A stretch of 64,000 nt of DNA from J054 sp964613615. GTDB taxonomy: Bacteria > Pseudomonadota > Gammaproteobacteria > Steroidobacterales > GCA-2729495. The stretch covers positions 1 through 64,000 of the forward strand of contig CAZTIB010000133.1 in the NCBI GenBank assembly GCA_964613615.1. The letters run 5' to 3'. Under the pieces are notes generated by a model, which worked only from the letters and a program-made list of their open reading frames with translations, had not been told where the DNA came from and ran no database searches. The position numbers and the translations under genes were made by a program. Below are positions 1 through 8,589 of this stretch, piece after piece; the stretch's first letter is position 1; every line of letters begins with the position of its first letter.

Positions 1-1
1 T

Positions 2-100
2 GACGCGCGTTGGTTCCAACTCGACGCGCTGCCAGACCTGGCATTCGATCACGCGGAGATCATTGCGCTCGCGCGCGACGCGATCTCGGCGGACCCCTGA
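2..100 (+). CDS. C-terminal tail of a NUDIX-like hydrolase (partial)
   Basis: An open frame enters from the left edge and stops with TGA. The last 32 residues contain WFQLDALPDLAFDHAEII, which resembles the C-terminal strand and helix of NUDIX pyrophosphatases, where W-F-x-L-D-x-L-P-x-L-A-F-D-H is recurrent. The NUDIX box itself lies outside the window, so the substrate cannot be judged. It converges with the ABC permease gene on the other strand, with 18 bases between the stop codons. Confidence 0.55.
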   Translation, partial: DARWFQLDALPDLAFDHAEIIALARDAISADP

Positions 101-118
101 GCGGGCCCGCCGACCGGA

Positions 119-1318
119 TCATTCCGCGCGCAGCGCGTCTACCGGGTCCAGCAGTGCCGCTCGCTGCGCCGGCCAGACACCAGCGATCAACCCGATTACC
201 AGGGCCAGGGCTTCGGCAGCCAGCGCGTAGGGAACCGAGTACGAGGCCGGCATCGCGGGAAACAGCAGCTTCAGGCTTTCGACGATCAACAGGCCCAGCA
301 ACAGGCCGCTAATTCCGCCGATACCGGCGAGCAGTATCGATTCACCGATGAATATCGCGCGCACCTGGCCGCGGAGTGCACCCAGCGACCGCAGCAGGCC
401 GATCTCGAAAGTCCGCTCGCGCACCGCGATGGTCATGATGGTGAAGATGCCGACACCGCCCACCAGCAGCGAAATGCTGCCCAGTGCACCGACCGCGAAG
501 GTGACCACGTTCAGCACCGAACCCAGCACGTCGAGCATCTGCTGCTGCGTCGTGATCGTGAAGTCCTCGCCGCCGTGGCGCGCCATCAGCACGCGACGGA
601 TGCTGTCCTTGACTTCTTCGACCGGCGCGCCCTCTGCATACAGCACGTCAATCTCCATCAGGCTTTCGCGGTTGAAGATCTCCAGCCCCCGGGCCGCCGG
701 AATGTAGACCGCGTCATCGAGATCCATCCCGAGCAGAGTGCCCTTCGATTCCATCACCCCGATCACCCGGTAGCGGTCGCCACCGATGCGGATACGTTCG
801 CCCAGCGGGTTGCGGTCGCCGTAGAGTTCGTCCCGCACCTTGCTGCCGAGCACGGCGAAGGCGCGAGGCGCACGCGGGTCGTCGTCGGGCAGGAACTCGC
901 CGAGCGCCACGTTGAAACGGAATATCTCCGGCATATCCGGCCCGACGCCGCTGATCACCACGCGGCGTTCGCGGCCATTGCCTTCCACCGACGCGTTGCC
1001 CTGCACCGCCGGAATCGTCAGCAGCACCTGGGGCACGCGCCGTAACGCTTCGGCGTCGTTGATGCTCAGGGGCCGCTCGGTGTTCAGCACGGCCGCAGAC
1101 GCGCCGAAGGTCTCCTGCACGCCCGGGTTGATCGCGACGATGTTGGTCCCGAACTGGGTGAACTCGGCAATCATGAACTCGTGCAGACCTTCACCGATCG
1201 ACGTCAGCAGCACGACGGCTGTGACGCCGATACCGATACCGAGCGCCGTGAGCGCGCTGCGCAGCCGGTGCGACAGGGCCGACACGGCGGTGAAGTGCAA
1301 TAAATCTCGGGTCTGCAT
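119..1318 (-). CDS. MacB/FtsX-family ABC transporter permease (second permease)
   Basis: 399 aa. One N-terminal transmembrane helix (about 22-44) is followed by a large periplasmic MacB_PCD-type domain (about 45-260) and three C-terminal helices forming the FtsX domain (about 272-395), ending in the typical D-P-V-D-A-L-R-A-E. This is the permease architecture of MacB/LolCE-type mechanotransmission ABC systems, which move lipoproteins, peptides or drugs across the envelope rather than importing solutes. It is the last gene of a four-gene minus-strand operon with an adaptor, an ATPase and a sister permease. The two permeases are diverged paralogues and probably form a heterodimer. Substrate unknown. 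Confidence 0.9.
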   Translation of the reverse strand: MQTRDLLHFTAVSALSHRLRSALTALGIGIGVTAVVLLTSIGEGLHEFMIAEFTQFGTNIVAINPGVQETFGASAAVLNTERPLSINDAEALRRVPQVLLTIPAVQGNASVEGNGRERRVVISGVGPDMPEIFRFNVALGEFLPDDDPRAPRAFAVLGSKVRDELYGDRNPLGERIRIGGDRYRVIGVMESKGTLLGMDLDDAVYIPAARGLEIFNRESLMEIDVLYAEGAPVEEVKDSIRRVLMARHGGEDFTITTQQQMLDVLGSVLNVVTFAVGALGSISLLVGGVGIFTIMTIAVRERTFEIGLLRSLGALRGQVRAIFIGESILLAGIGGISGLLLGLLIVESLKLLFPAMPASYSVPYALAAEALALVIGLIAGVWPAQRAALLDPVDALRAE

Positions 1319-1324
1319 GGTCAG

Positions 1325-1397
1325 CGTCCCGTCGGTGCCGCAATGGGGAGAAGACAGCGGGTCAGCAAAGTCATCGTCCCGTCAGTGCCGCAATGGG
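1325..1397. repeat. 23-bp direct repeat at a permease gene junction
   Basis: CGTCCCGTCGGTGCCGCAAT (1325 onward, to 1347) recurs with one change at 1375-1397. The 1375 copy encodes the last residues (P-I-A-A-L-T-G-R-stop) of the upstream permease. The 1325 copy lies in the 52-bp spacer and would encode P-I-A-A-P-T-G-R-stop in its own frame. This looks like a small tail duplication; the spacer copy also supplies the bases just upstream of the next ATG. Confidence 0.8.
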
Positions 1398-2579
1398 ATC
1401 AAGATCAGCCGCGCGGCGGGCCGGCAGAATGCCGAAGAAGGCGCCGCAGGCAATCGCGACGATCAGCGCGCCGCCCGCAGCCCACACCGGCGGCACGAAA
1501 TCCAGCGTGTCGTAGACCGCCCGCAGGCCCGCCACGGCGCCGTAGCCAAGGCCCAGGCCGACCAGCCCGCCCAGCGCGGCCAGGAACAGCGCCTCGGTCA
1601 GGAACAGGGCAATGATCTGCCGGCGCGTCGCGCCCAGCGCCTTCAACAGCCCCACCTCGGAAGTGCGCTGACTCACGGCCACCAGCATCACGTTCATGAT
1701 CAGTACGCCGGCGACGACCAGGCTCACGGACGCGATACCGGCCAGTGCCCGGGTCAGGTTGCCGAAAATCTTGTCGAAAGTCGCGAGCACGGAATCCTGC
1801 GTGATCACGGTCACGTCTTCTTCGCCGTAGTGTCGCTCCCTGATGATGCGCTTGGCATCGCGCTGGGCCAGCGGCATCGCGTCCCGGCTCGTGGCCTGAA
1901 TAATGATGCGAAACAGCCCCGGCGAGTCGAACAGGGCCTGGGCGTCCACCACCGGAATCATCACCACTTCGTCCACGTCGATCATGATGGACGTGCCCTG
2001 CTCGGCCAGTACGCCGCTCACGCGGCAGCGCCGATCGCCGACGCGCACCCACTGGCCCAGCGGCGGGTCCGTGCCGAACAGCTCCTCGCGGATCGTATAT
2101 CCCAGCACGCACACGGGTGCTGCGCGGTCCATGCCGACATTCGGCAGGAATTCCCCGAGCGCCATTGTCCACTGGCGGATGGGCCGGAATTCCGCCGTCG
2201 TGCCAAGTATGCTGATCTCGCGCTCGAGCCCGCCACGCTGCACCGACGCCGCGCCCACCACCACCGGCGCCAGGCGCTGTACGTGGGGACTGCGCATGAT
2301 GGCCCGCGCGTCGTCCAGCGTCAGGTCGCGAGGCGTTTCCGCAACCATCATCGCGGGGTTCGCGCCGCTGGTTTCCGACCGGCCCGGCATGACGATGACC
2401 AGGTGCGTACCGAGAGACTGGAACTCGGCGCTGACGTAGCGGCGCGCGGCTTCCCCGAGCGAGGTCAGCACCAGCACGGCGGCCACGCCGATCGCGGTGG
2501 CCAGCAGCATCATGAACGTGCGGCCCGGGGAGCGCGCCAGGGATGCGCCGGCCATCCGGTTGCAGTCGAGGAATCTCAT
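1371..2579 (-). CDS. MacB/FtsX-family ABC transporter permease (first permease)
   Basis: 402 aa with the same plan as its neighbour: an N-terminal helix (about 20-42), a periplasmic MacB_PCD domain, then three helices from about 277 to 395, ending near D-L-D-P-I-A-A-L. The ATG overlaps the stop of the ATPase gene by 4 bases (ATGA), a sign of translational coupling. It probably pairs with the second permease and the ATPase as an export complex driven from the cytoplasm. Confidence 0.9.
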   Translation of the reverse strand: MRFLDCNRMAGASLARSPGRTFMMLLATAIGVAAVLVLTSLGEAARRYVSAEFQSLGTHLVIVMPGRSETSGANPAMMVAETPRDLTLDDARAIMRSPHVQRLAPVVVGAASVQRGGLEREISILGTTAEFRPIRQWTMALGEFLPNVGMDRAAPVCVLGYTIREELFGTDPPLGQWVRVGDRRCRVSGVLAEQGTSIMIDVDEVVMIPVVDAQALFDSPGLFRIIIQATSRDAMPLAQRDAKRIIRERHYGEEDVTVITQDSVLATFDKIFGNLTRALAGIASVSLVVAGVLIMNVMLVAVSQRTSEVGLLKALGATRRQIIALFLTEALFLAALGGLVGLGLGYGAVAGLRAVYDTLDFVPPVWAAGGALIVAIACGAFFGILPARRAADLDPIAALTGR

Positions 2580-3256
2580 GCCGCGCGCTCTTTATCCTCG
2601 GCCAGCAGGCCGTCGCGAAACTTCAGCTGCCGCCGCGCCCGTTCGCCGATGGCCGGATCATGCGTCACGACCAGCAGTGTCAGGCCCTGGGAATTCAGCG
2701 TTTCCATAATCTTCACGACCTCCCGGCCCGACGCACTGTCGAGATTGCCGGTGGGTTCATCCGCCAGCAGCAACTTCGGCTGCATCACGATCGCGCGCGC
2801 GATGGCCACACGCTGCCGCTCCCCGCCGGACAGCTGGCTGGGTCGATGGGCGTCACGATGGCCCAGGCCGACGCGCTCCAGCGCAGCGTGGCCGCGTTCC
2901 TTGCGAACCGCGGGTTCATCACCCGCGAGCACCATGGGCAATTCCACGTTTTCCAGTGCGCTGAGCCGCGGTACCAGGTGGAAGGATTGAAACACGAAGC
3001 CAATCTTCTGTTGTCGGATTTGCGCCAGCTCCGCGTCGTCCATCGTGGAGGTATTCACACCATCCAGCATATAGCTGCCCGCCGACGGCGTATCCAGCAG
3101 ACCGAGAATATTCAGCAGCGTAGACTTGCCCGAGCCGGACGGGCCCATGATGGACACGTACTCGCCGTCGGGGATCTCCAGGCTCACGTGATCGAGCGCG
3201 TGGACCACCTCTTCGCCCACGTCAAAGTTGCGGCAAACGTCTTCCAGGCGGATCAC
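2576..3256 (-). CDS. ABC transporter ATP-binding protein, LolD/MacB type
   Basis: 226 aa, full length for this family. Walker A G-P-S-G-S-G-K-S-T (about 39-47), signature L-S-G-G-E-R-Q-R-V (about 142-150) and Walker B L-L-L-A-D-E-P-T-G-N-L-D (about 161-172) are all intact, followed by the switch histidine in V-V-T-H-D. It powers the two neighbouring FtsX-type permeases. The start is GTG, 3 bases after the adaptor stop. It could be named macB-like or lolD-like, but context (a separate HlyD-type adaptor, two permeases) favours a macrolide/peptide exporter of the MacAB type over LolCDE. Confidence 0.93.
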   Translation of the reverse strand: MIRLEDVCRNFDVGEEVVHALDHVSLEIPDGEYVSIMGPSGSGKSTLLNILGLLDTPSAGSYMLDGVNTSTMDDAELAQIRQQKIGFVFQSFHLVPRLSALENVELPMVLAGDEPAVRKERGHAALERVGLGHRDAHRPSQLSGGERQRVAIARAIVMQPKLLLADEPTGNLDSASGREVVKIMETLNSQGLTLLVVTHDPAIGERARRQLKFRDGLLAEDKERAA

Positions 3257-3259
3257 GCG

Positions 3260-4420
3260 TTACTCGGGCTCCGCCGCAGCGCCGTCGACAACGCCCTCGC
3301 GATCTACGGATATCACCACGGTCTCGCCGTCGCTCAGGCCGCTGAGGACCTCGGTGAACTCCCAGTTCGCCAGGCCGCGGGTGATTTTCCGCTCTTCCAG
3401 CAAACCGGCATCGTTCAGAACCATCACCCGTCCCCCTTCCATGATGACCTGGGTCGGGATGCGCAACGCGTTATCACTGGTGTTGAGCAGCACCTCCACG
3501 TCGGCGCTGTAGCCTGGCAACAGGTTGTTGTCGCCCCGATCGGTGATTTCGACCTCGATTTCGACGGTGCGCGCCTGCTTTTCCTGGTCGAGCACGTAGG
3601 GGGCAACACGCCGGACCACCCCGGGGAAATCCTGGTCTGCAAAGGCGTCCATCGTCACGATGGCCGACTGCCCCTTGCGGACCGCCGGCGCGTCGACTTC
3701 GTCGATGGGCGCGCTGATGTAGAGACAGGCATCGTCGATCAGGTCGATGGTCGGCGGCGTCGCGACGCCTACCGGCGACGGTGTCACATACTCGCCCAGC
3801 TCGCCGTTGATCTCGGCCACCACACCGTCGAAGGGCGCCCGCAGGATCGTGCGCTCCAGCCGCGCCTCCGAAACCTTGACCTGCGCTTCACTGACCCTGG
3901 TCGATTCCCGCGCGGCCTTGCAACCGGCCGCCTTGGCTTCTGCGTCACCGCTGGCCAGATCGGCGTCTTCTTCCGACGTCAGGCCGCGCTCGCGCAGATC
4001 CGTGAGGCGCTTGGCTTCGCGATCGGCCACTTTGGCGCGCACGCAGACCTCGTCCGCGCGGCCCCGGGCCGCAATCGCATCGCGCTGGGACAGCAACACT
4101 TCGGCCTTCAGATCCTCGTTCCAGAGTTCCACCAGCACCTGGTCCCGGGTCACCGCGTCGCCTTCGGTGACATTGAGGGTGGCCATCTGGCCTCCCAGCG
4201 CGGGTGACAGACCGGCGCGCCGGCAAGCATCTACGGTGCCCGCCCGCGTGTTGGCAACCGTTGCCCGCACCTCGCCACGCTCCGCCATAACGACCGCAAC
4301 CTGCAACGGCCGTGGCTGAAGCCACCAGGCCACGGCGGCGCCGATGCCCGCCAGCACCAGCAGTCCGATCAGCAGCTTCTTGTTCAACAAACGGACCCGC
4401 CAGGCAAAAACAGCGGGCAA
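3260..4420 (-). CDS. HlyD/MacA-family periplasmic adaptor subunit
   Basis: A membrane-fusion protein: an N-terminal anchor (L-L-I-G-L-L-V-L-A-G-I-G-A-A-V-A), a first biotinyl-lipoyl half, a coiled-coil hairpin (about 90-170) and second lipoyl and beta-barrel domains. It links the inner-membrane ABC pump to the periplasm or an outer-membrane channel. The frame opens at a TTG (4420), but a TATAAT sits on that codon, so the true start is probably one of the tandem TTG codons at 4390 or 4387, directly before N-K-K-L-L-I-G. First gene of the four-gene operon. Confidence 0.85.
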   Translation of the reverse strand: MPAVFAWRVRLLNKKLLIGLLVLAGIGAAVAWWLQPRPLQVAVVMAERGEVRATVANTRAGTVDACRRAGLSPALGGQMATLNVTEGDAVTRDQVLVELWNEDLKAEVLLSQRDAIAARGRADEVCVRAKVADREAKRLTDLRERGLTSEEDADLASGDAEAKAAGCKAARESTRVSEAQVKVSEARLERTILRAPFDGVVAEINGELGEYVTPSPVGVATPPTIDLIDDACLYISAPIDEVDAPAVRKGQSAIVTMDAFADQDFPGVVRRVAPYVLDQEKQARTVEIEVEITDRGDNNLLPGYSADVEVLLNTSDNALRIPTQVIMEGGRVMVLNDAGLLEERKITRGLANWEFTEVLSGLSDGETVVISVDREGVVDGAAAEPE

Positions 4421-4425
4421 TTATA
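4420..4425 (-). promoter_or_regulatory. Putative -10 box (TATAAT) of the ABC export operon
   Basis: A perfect TATAAT on the minus strand just upstream of the adaptor gene's likely TTG start. No convincing -35 hexamer lies 16-18 bases further up (TCAGGC at best), so this is only a -10 call. Confidence 0.35.
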
Positions 4426-4573
4426 GCGGCCGGGGACGCCCAGCCTGATACATAGCTTCCGGTGCCATGGATGCAGATCGATCTCCGCCGGCGCGGCCAG
4501 GACCTTGGCCGTGCTGATTAGCAGGATCCTGAAGGCTTGGGACAGTGCCAAAGGCGAGTGACGTCGGCCGACA

Positions 4574-5317
4574 TTACTGCCCGACCGTGCGGGCCACCAG
4601 CCGAAACTTCAGTTCCAGTTCATCGCGCACAGACAGGGCGCCCAGGCCCACACTGAAGGGCTGCAACCCGAGATCCGTCTGGCGCACGGTGACCGCACCC
4701 GCTGCCACCAGTTGCCCCGGACTCGAAGTGACGGTGACCGGGATTTCTACCAGCGTGACCTGGTCCCGGACCTTAACTTCCATCAGCAATTGCAGTGCCG
4801 GCAACTCACCCCGCACCTCGCGGTTGCGCAGACTCACCTCCGGGAAATTCGCCGCATCGAGCAACTTCTCACCCAACATGTTCGCCCGCGTGCCGTCGAT
4901 CGCAGACTGATCGAGTTCCGTCGCAAAGTCTGCACCTTCTTCAGCACGCTGGGCCGGAATATCGACCTTGAGGGATTGCACCGGGAATGCCAGGCGGACG
5001 GTGGAGCGGCTGACTGGCGACGCCAGCGCGAGCGTGCCGTCGATGTCCGTTGTGCTGATCACATGATTGTGGCCCAGCGAAGCCAGCGGCCCGTCGCGGT
5101 AGGCCAGGATCCGAATCTCCGACTCACCCGGCACGAGGCGGTACTCGACGGCATCGGCCGGCACCACCGACGGCAGTTCATCTACCGGGGCGCGGGAGAC
5201 GGGCGGGCGAGGTGCGCAGCCGGCAACAAAGAGCGCGAGGGCGATACAGGCGGTGCGGCGTAGAAAGGTGTTGTTAGTGATGATGGCGGAACGCCCTCCT
5301 CGTGCGCCTCGAAACAC
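4574..5317 (-). CDS. YceI-like outer-membrane or periplasmic lipoprotein
   Basis: A hydrophobic signal ends in the lipobox L-F-V-A-G-C, so the mature protein begins at Cys and is lipid-anchored. The remainder (about 190 aa) has the YceI pattern: L-V-P-G-E-S-E-I-R-I early, S-L-G-H-N-H, alternating beta strands, and a final strand E-L-E-L-K-F-R. YceI folds are lipocalin-like barrels that bind isoprenoid or amphiphilic lipids. No ATG exists in frame near the signal. I chose the GTG at 5317, but an AGGAGGG (5294-5300) lies 10 bases before tandem ATC codons (5284, 5281), which might be the real initiation point. It follows the EAL gene on the same strand. Confidence 0.75.
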   Translation of the reverse strand: MFRGARGGRSAIITNNTFLRRTACIALALFVAGCAPRPPVSRAPVDELPSVVPADAVEYRLVPGESEIRILAYRDGPLASLGHNHVISTTDIDGTLALASPVSRSTVRLAFPVQSLKVDIPAQRAEEGADFATELDQSAIDGTRANMLGEKLLDAANFPEVSLRNREVRGELPALQLLMEVKVRDQVTLVEIPVTVTSSPGQLVAAGAVTVRQTDLGLQPFSVGLGALSVRDELELKFRLVARTVGQ

Positions 5318-5439
5318 GACGGACCCCGGACGACATGCAGATCCGCCGCCAACGGCAGCGCCGGGGTTGCCAGGAAACTCCAAGATACACGGCTCGGGCC
5401 CCGGAAAAATAGCGGGGCCGGGAGCGAGGAACTGCGCCG

Positions 5440-6735
5440 CTAGATGGTGGCGTCTGCCGCGGCCGGCTTGACCGGGACCACCCATTCGCTCGCGAATCGA
5501 GCGGCGGGTGCCGGGCGGGCAAAATGATAGCCCTGCCCGACATCGCAGCCCATATCCTGGAGCACCCGCACCGCTTCAGGCTCTTCGATGCCCTCGGCCA
5601 CGACCTTCATGTTGACCGCGTGGGCCAGCTGGATGACGGACGCGACGATGCGCCGGTCGCGTTCGCTGCTGAGCATCGGGTCGATGAAGCTGCGATCGAT
5701 TTTCAGCTCATCGGCAGGCAGGTCGCGCAGGTACGCGAGGCTGGCGTGGCCGGTGCCGAAGTCATCAATGGCCAGGCGCACGCCGAGTTCGTGTAGTGCC
5801 TGGAGCCTGGCCGCACTCGCGCGCGGGTCGCGCATCAACGCGGTCTCGGTGATCTCCAGCACCAGGCGGTCGGCCTCGAGGTTCCAGACCCCGAGCGAGC
5901 CGACGATCGTTTCGATCAGATCCGGATCTTCCAGGTTACCTGGGGACATGTTCACCGCCATCGCGAAATCCGGTACCCGCTGGCACCACTCGCACGCATG
6001 GCGCAGCGATGCATTCAACGAGAACCCGAACAGCGCGTGAATTCCGCGGCCGCGTTCCACGCCGGGCAGAAAGGCCGCGGGCGGCAGGACACCATCGTTG
6101 GGACTGTTCCAGCGAATCAGTGCCTCGGCTCCGGACAGTTTCCCGGACCCCAGGTCTACCTTGGGCTGGAAGTACATCTCCAGTGCAGCTTTGTCGAGGG
6201 CCTCGTAGATGTCGAAGTCCGCCCGCGCGTGCGCGTTGCCCAACGCAGCCAGGCCATCGGTATATACCGTGTAAGGCTCATCGCGCTCGCGGGAATCTTC
6301 AAGCGCCAGCTCGCACTGGCGGAGCAGTTCTTCCGTACCACCCGCCGGGCCGGGCAGCAACGAGACACCCATGTGCGCATGCAGGCGGGCCCGCCGGGTC
6401 CCGAGTATCACCGGCTCGCGGACCTCGCGGGTAATGCGCTCCGCGCCGAGCACCGCGTGGCCTTCGTTCGACGGGTTGTGGATCAGCAGGGCGAAACTGG
6501 CACTGCCGACGCGGAATACGCGATCGCGCTGGCGCGCCACGGTCAGCAGGCGTTGCTCAAACTCCTCCAGAGCACGGTCGCCACCGATGTAACCAAAGTT
6601 GGCGTTCACCGCGTCCACCCCGGTCAGGCGAATCAGGATCATGCCGACGGACTGGCAATTGTCGGCGGCGCGCATATCATCGATCTCGCGCAGCAGGAGG
6701 GCGTAACGAAAGCGCGGTGTGCCTGCCAGATCCAT
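5440..6735 (-). CDS. EAL-domain c-di-GMP phosphodiesterase with degenerate GGDEF domain
   Basis: 431 aa. Residues about 10-165 resemble a GGDEF domain, but the signature is V-G-S-A-S-F (76-81), so cyclase activity is lost. Residues about 175-420 are an EAL domain with E-A-L (204-206), E-I-T-E-T (294-298), D-D-F-G-T-G (324-329), K345 and E-G-I-E (381-384), i.e. all metal and catalytic residues are present. It should hydrolyse c-di-GMP to pGpG. It follows the HD-GYP gene by 14 bases, so two c-di-GMP proteins are co-transcribed. No membrane segment or sensor domain: cytoplasmic. Confidence 0.92.
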   Translation of the reverse strand: MDLAGTPRFRYALLLREIDDMRAADNCQSVGMILIRLTGVDAVNANFGYIGGDRALEEFEQRLLTVARQRDRVFRVGSASFALLIHNPSNEGHAVLGAERITREVREPVILGTRRARLHAHMGVSLLPGPAGGTEELLRQCELALEDSRERDEPYTVYTDGLAALGNAHARADFDIYEALDKAALEMYFQPKVDLGSGKLSGAEALIRWNSPNDGVLPPAAFLPGVERGRGIHALFGFSLNASLRHACEWCQRVPDFAMAVNMSPGNLEDPDLIETIVGSLGVWNLEADRLVLEITETALMRDPRASAARLQALHELGVRLAIDDFGTGHASLAYLRDLPADELKIDRSFIDPMLSSERDRRIVASVIQLAHAVNMKVVAEGIEEPEAVRVLQDMGCDVGQGYHFARPAPAARFASEWVVPVKPAAADATI

Positions 6736-6749
6736 CGCGCCGCCTTGAC

Positions 6750-8084
6750 TCAGTGGAAGTAGTCTTCCGGGTCCAGGCCAAAGGCGCCTGACTCGAAACC
6801 CTTCACAATCCAGCGCGCGCGTCGCTGATTCTCGTCGCTGGGCAGCGACTTCAGGTCTATTACCTTGCTCGAGCCAAGTGGCTCGTGGCGCCTGTCCAGC
6901 ACCAGCATGATCTTGGGTCGCAGCCGGCGGATACGATTCTGTTCGATCACGATACCTACCTCACCGGTATTCATCTCTACGACCGTGCCTGTCGGGAACA
7001 TGCCCAGCGCCTGGACGAACTGTTCGATGAGTTCGCGCTGAAACTCGTTACCGGCCAGCGTGTTCAGCTCGCGCACCGCGTCGTAGGAAGATTTCGGCTC
7101 GGCCCACGGCCGCCGTGAAATCATCGCGTCATAGCAGTCCACCAGTCCGGCGATCCGCCCATAGACCGGGATATCGCTGCCGGCTATGCCGTTGGGGTAA
7201 CCGGAGCCGTCGTGCCGCTCGTGATGGCTGCGAATCATTTCCAGCACTTCTTCGCTGATGCCGGGCGTCTTTTTCGCCAGCCGTTCCCCATAGTGCACAT
7301 GGGCCTGCATGATCTCCGCTTCGTCCTCCGTCAGCGGCCCTTCCTTGTTGGTGATGGATTCAGGAATCGCGACTTTGCCGATGTCCAGCAGGATTCCACC
7401 CATGGCCAGTACTTGCAGCCCGTTGCGGTCAAAGCCAAGGTGGCGGCCCAGCACCAGCGCCCACACAGAGGTGGCGATGGAATGGTTGTAGGCGTATTCG
7501 TCACGCTTGCGCAGTGTGACCAGCCACGCCATTGCATCCTGGTTGCGCAGCACGCTGTCGATCATCGGCGAGACCGCATCTTTGATCTTGTCGACCTGGA
7601 TGCCGCCGCCCTTGCGCAGGTCATGGATCACCTCGTTCATGGCGTCCACAGCAAGGCCATAGGCGTGGGCGGCAGCCGGCGCCTCTTCCTGCGTAGATAC
7701 CTTGTTGTCGTAGTGCCTTGCGCCGTTGACCTTCTCGGCCAGCCGGCCGGTGGGATCCATGCGGCTCAGGGACCTGAGCAGGCGCGTTTTCAGCGTGATG
7801 GGCTTATTGCCGTTCACGCGCCCATTCAGCGGGCTCGCGAATGGGTCCCGGCTCTGGCCCGCGATGCTGTGGGCTTCCATGATGCGCTTTTCCGGCACGG
7901 AGCTACGTTTCAGATCGACGTAGACATGCTTGCAGAACTTGCGCAGCAGGCCGATCTCGCTGTCCTCACGGATCTCGAAACCCTGGAACAGGAAGGGCGT
8001 CTCCAGCCACGGCCGGTCGAGCAGGGCTACGAACATGCCCTTCTCGAGGTTCATGGTGTCTACCTTGACGCGCTTGGAGAGCAT
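6750..8084 (-). CDS. DUF3391 plus HD-GYP domain protein, atypical HD motif
   Basis: 444 aa. The N-terminal DUF3391 region (about 1-120) is followed by an HD-GYP domain (about 185-375). H201, H-V-H (262-264), H-H-E-R-H-D-G-S-G-Y-P (287-297) and D-C-Y-D-A are present. However, the defining HD dyad reads L-L-D-I-G-K: residue 233 is Leu (codon at 7386-7388, CAG on the plus strand) where the metal-binding His is expected; Asp234 is kept. HD-GYP proteins hydrolyse c-di-GMP to GMP; here activity is uncertain and a receptor role is possible. First gene of the unit with the EAL gene. Confidence 0.9.
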   Translation of the reverse strand: MLSKRVKVDTMNLEKGMFVALLDRPWLETPFLFQGFEIREDSEIGLLRKFCKHVYVDLKRSSVPEKRIMEAHSIAGQSRDPFASPLNGRVNGNKPITLKTRLLRSLSRMDPTGRLAEKVNGARHYDNKVSTQEEAPAAAHAYGLAVDAMNEVIHDLRKGGGIQVDKIKDAVSPMIDSVLRNQDAMAWLVTLRKRDEYAYNHSIATSVWALVLGRHLGFDRNGLQVLAMGGILLDIGKVAIPESITNKEGPLTEDEAEIMQAHVHYGERLAKKTPGISEEVLEMIRSHHERHDGSGYPNGIAGSDIPVYGRIAGLVDCYDAMISRRPWAEPKSSYDAVRELNTLAGNEFQRELIEQFVQALGMFPTGTVVEMNTGEVGIVIEQNRIRRLRPKIMLVLDRRHEPLGSSKVIDLKSLPSDENQRRARWIVKGFESGAFGLDPEDYFH

Positions 8085-8241
8085 TTAATGATCCGCCACG
8101 GGCCTCTTGGGCCCAGCTTTGCATAATAGCGACAGCGCCGATGATGGCCGTGGCGGGCATCACATTTCCGCACAAAGGCCCGGTCAACCCTGGCCCGGGA
8201 GCCGCGTTACACTCACTGTGGAATGTCTCTGGAGCCCGTGC

Positions 8242-8589
8242 ATGGATCACACTAGAGTTGCCGCCCTGGCGCTCTGTCTCGCTGGCTGCGCTGCCAACCC
8301 CGACCCCATCGTCGATATGCGGGGCGTTGACCCGGTGCTCTACGAGCAGGATCTGGCCGACTGCAGGACCTATACCCGCGAGATTCAGACGGAAGTCGGT
8401 GTCGCGAAAGGCGCCGCGGGCGGTGCCGCGGTGGGCGGCGCCATCGGCGCCATTGGTGGCGAGACGGGCCGGGGTGCAGGGATCGGGGCCGTGGCAGGCG
8501 GTGCCAAGTCAGCCCAGCTCAACGAGCGCGAAAAACAGCGCGTGGTGAAAAACTGTATGCGCGGCCGGGGCTACCGCGTTCTCAACTGA
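8242..8589 (+). CDS. Glycine-zipper lipoprotein
   Basis: 115 aa. A short signal ends in L-C-L-A-G-C, so the protein is lipid-modified. After a 45-residue acidic stretch comes a glycine zipper with repeated G-A-A-G-G-A-A-V-G-G-A-I-G-A-I-G-G, able to insert into or pack against membranes, then a basic C-terminus with Cys and R-G-R-G-Y. Similar small outer-membrane lipoproteins (glycine-zipper 2TM family) are common in proteobacteria with no settled function. The ATG has a GGAG 7 bases upstream. The end overlaps the msrA end on the other strand by 8 bases. Confidence 0.8.
   Translation: MDHTRVAALALCLAGCAANPDPIVDMRGVDPVLYEQDLADCRTYTREIQTEVGVAKGAAGGAAVGGAIGAIGGETGRGAGIGAVAGGAKSAQLNEREKQRVVKNCMRGRGYRVLN

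Noticed and set aside
840..4207. Very long open frames opposite the ABC export operon (716 and 554 codons)
   Set aside because: They are antisense to four clearly conserved ABC genes, have biased Arg/Ala/His composition and match no domain; GC-rich codon bias creates them.
5391..5429. GGCCCCG/CGGGGCC hairpin between the EAL and YceI-like genes as a terminator
   Set aside because: The A/T-rich bases are in the loop, not after the stem, so it does not have terminator form.
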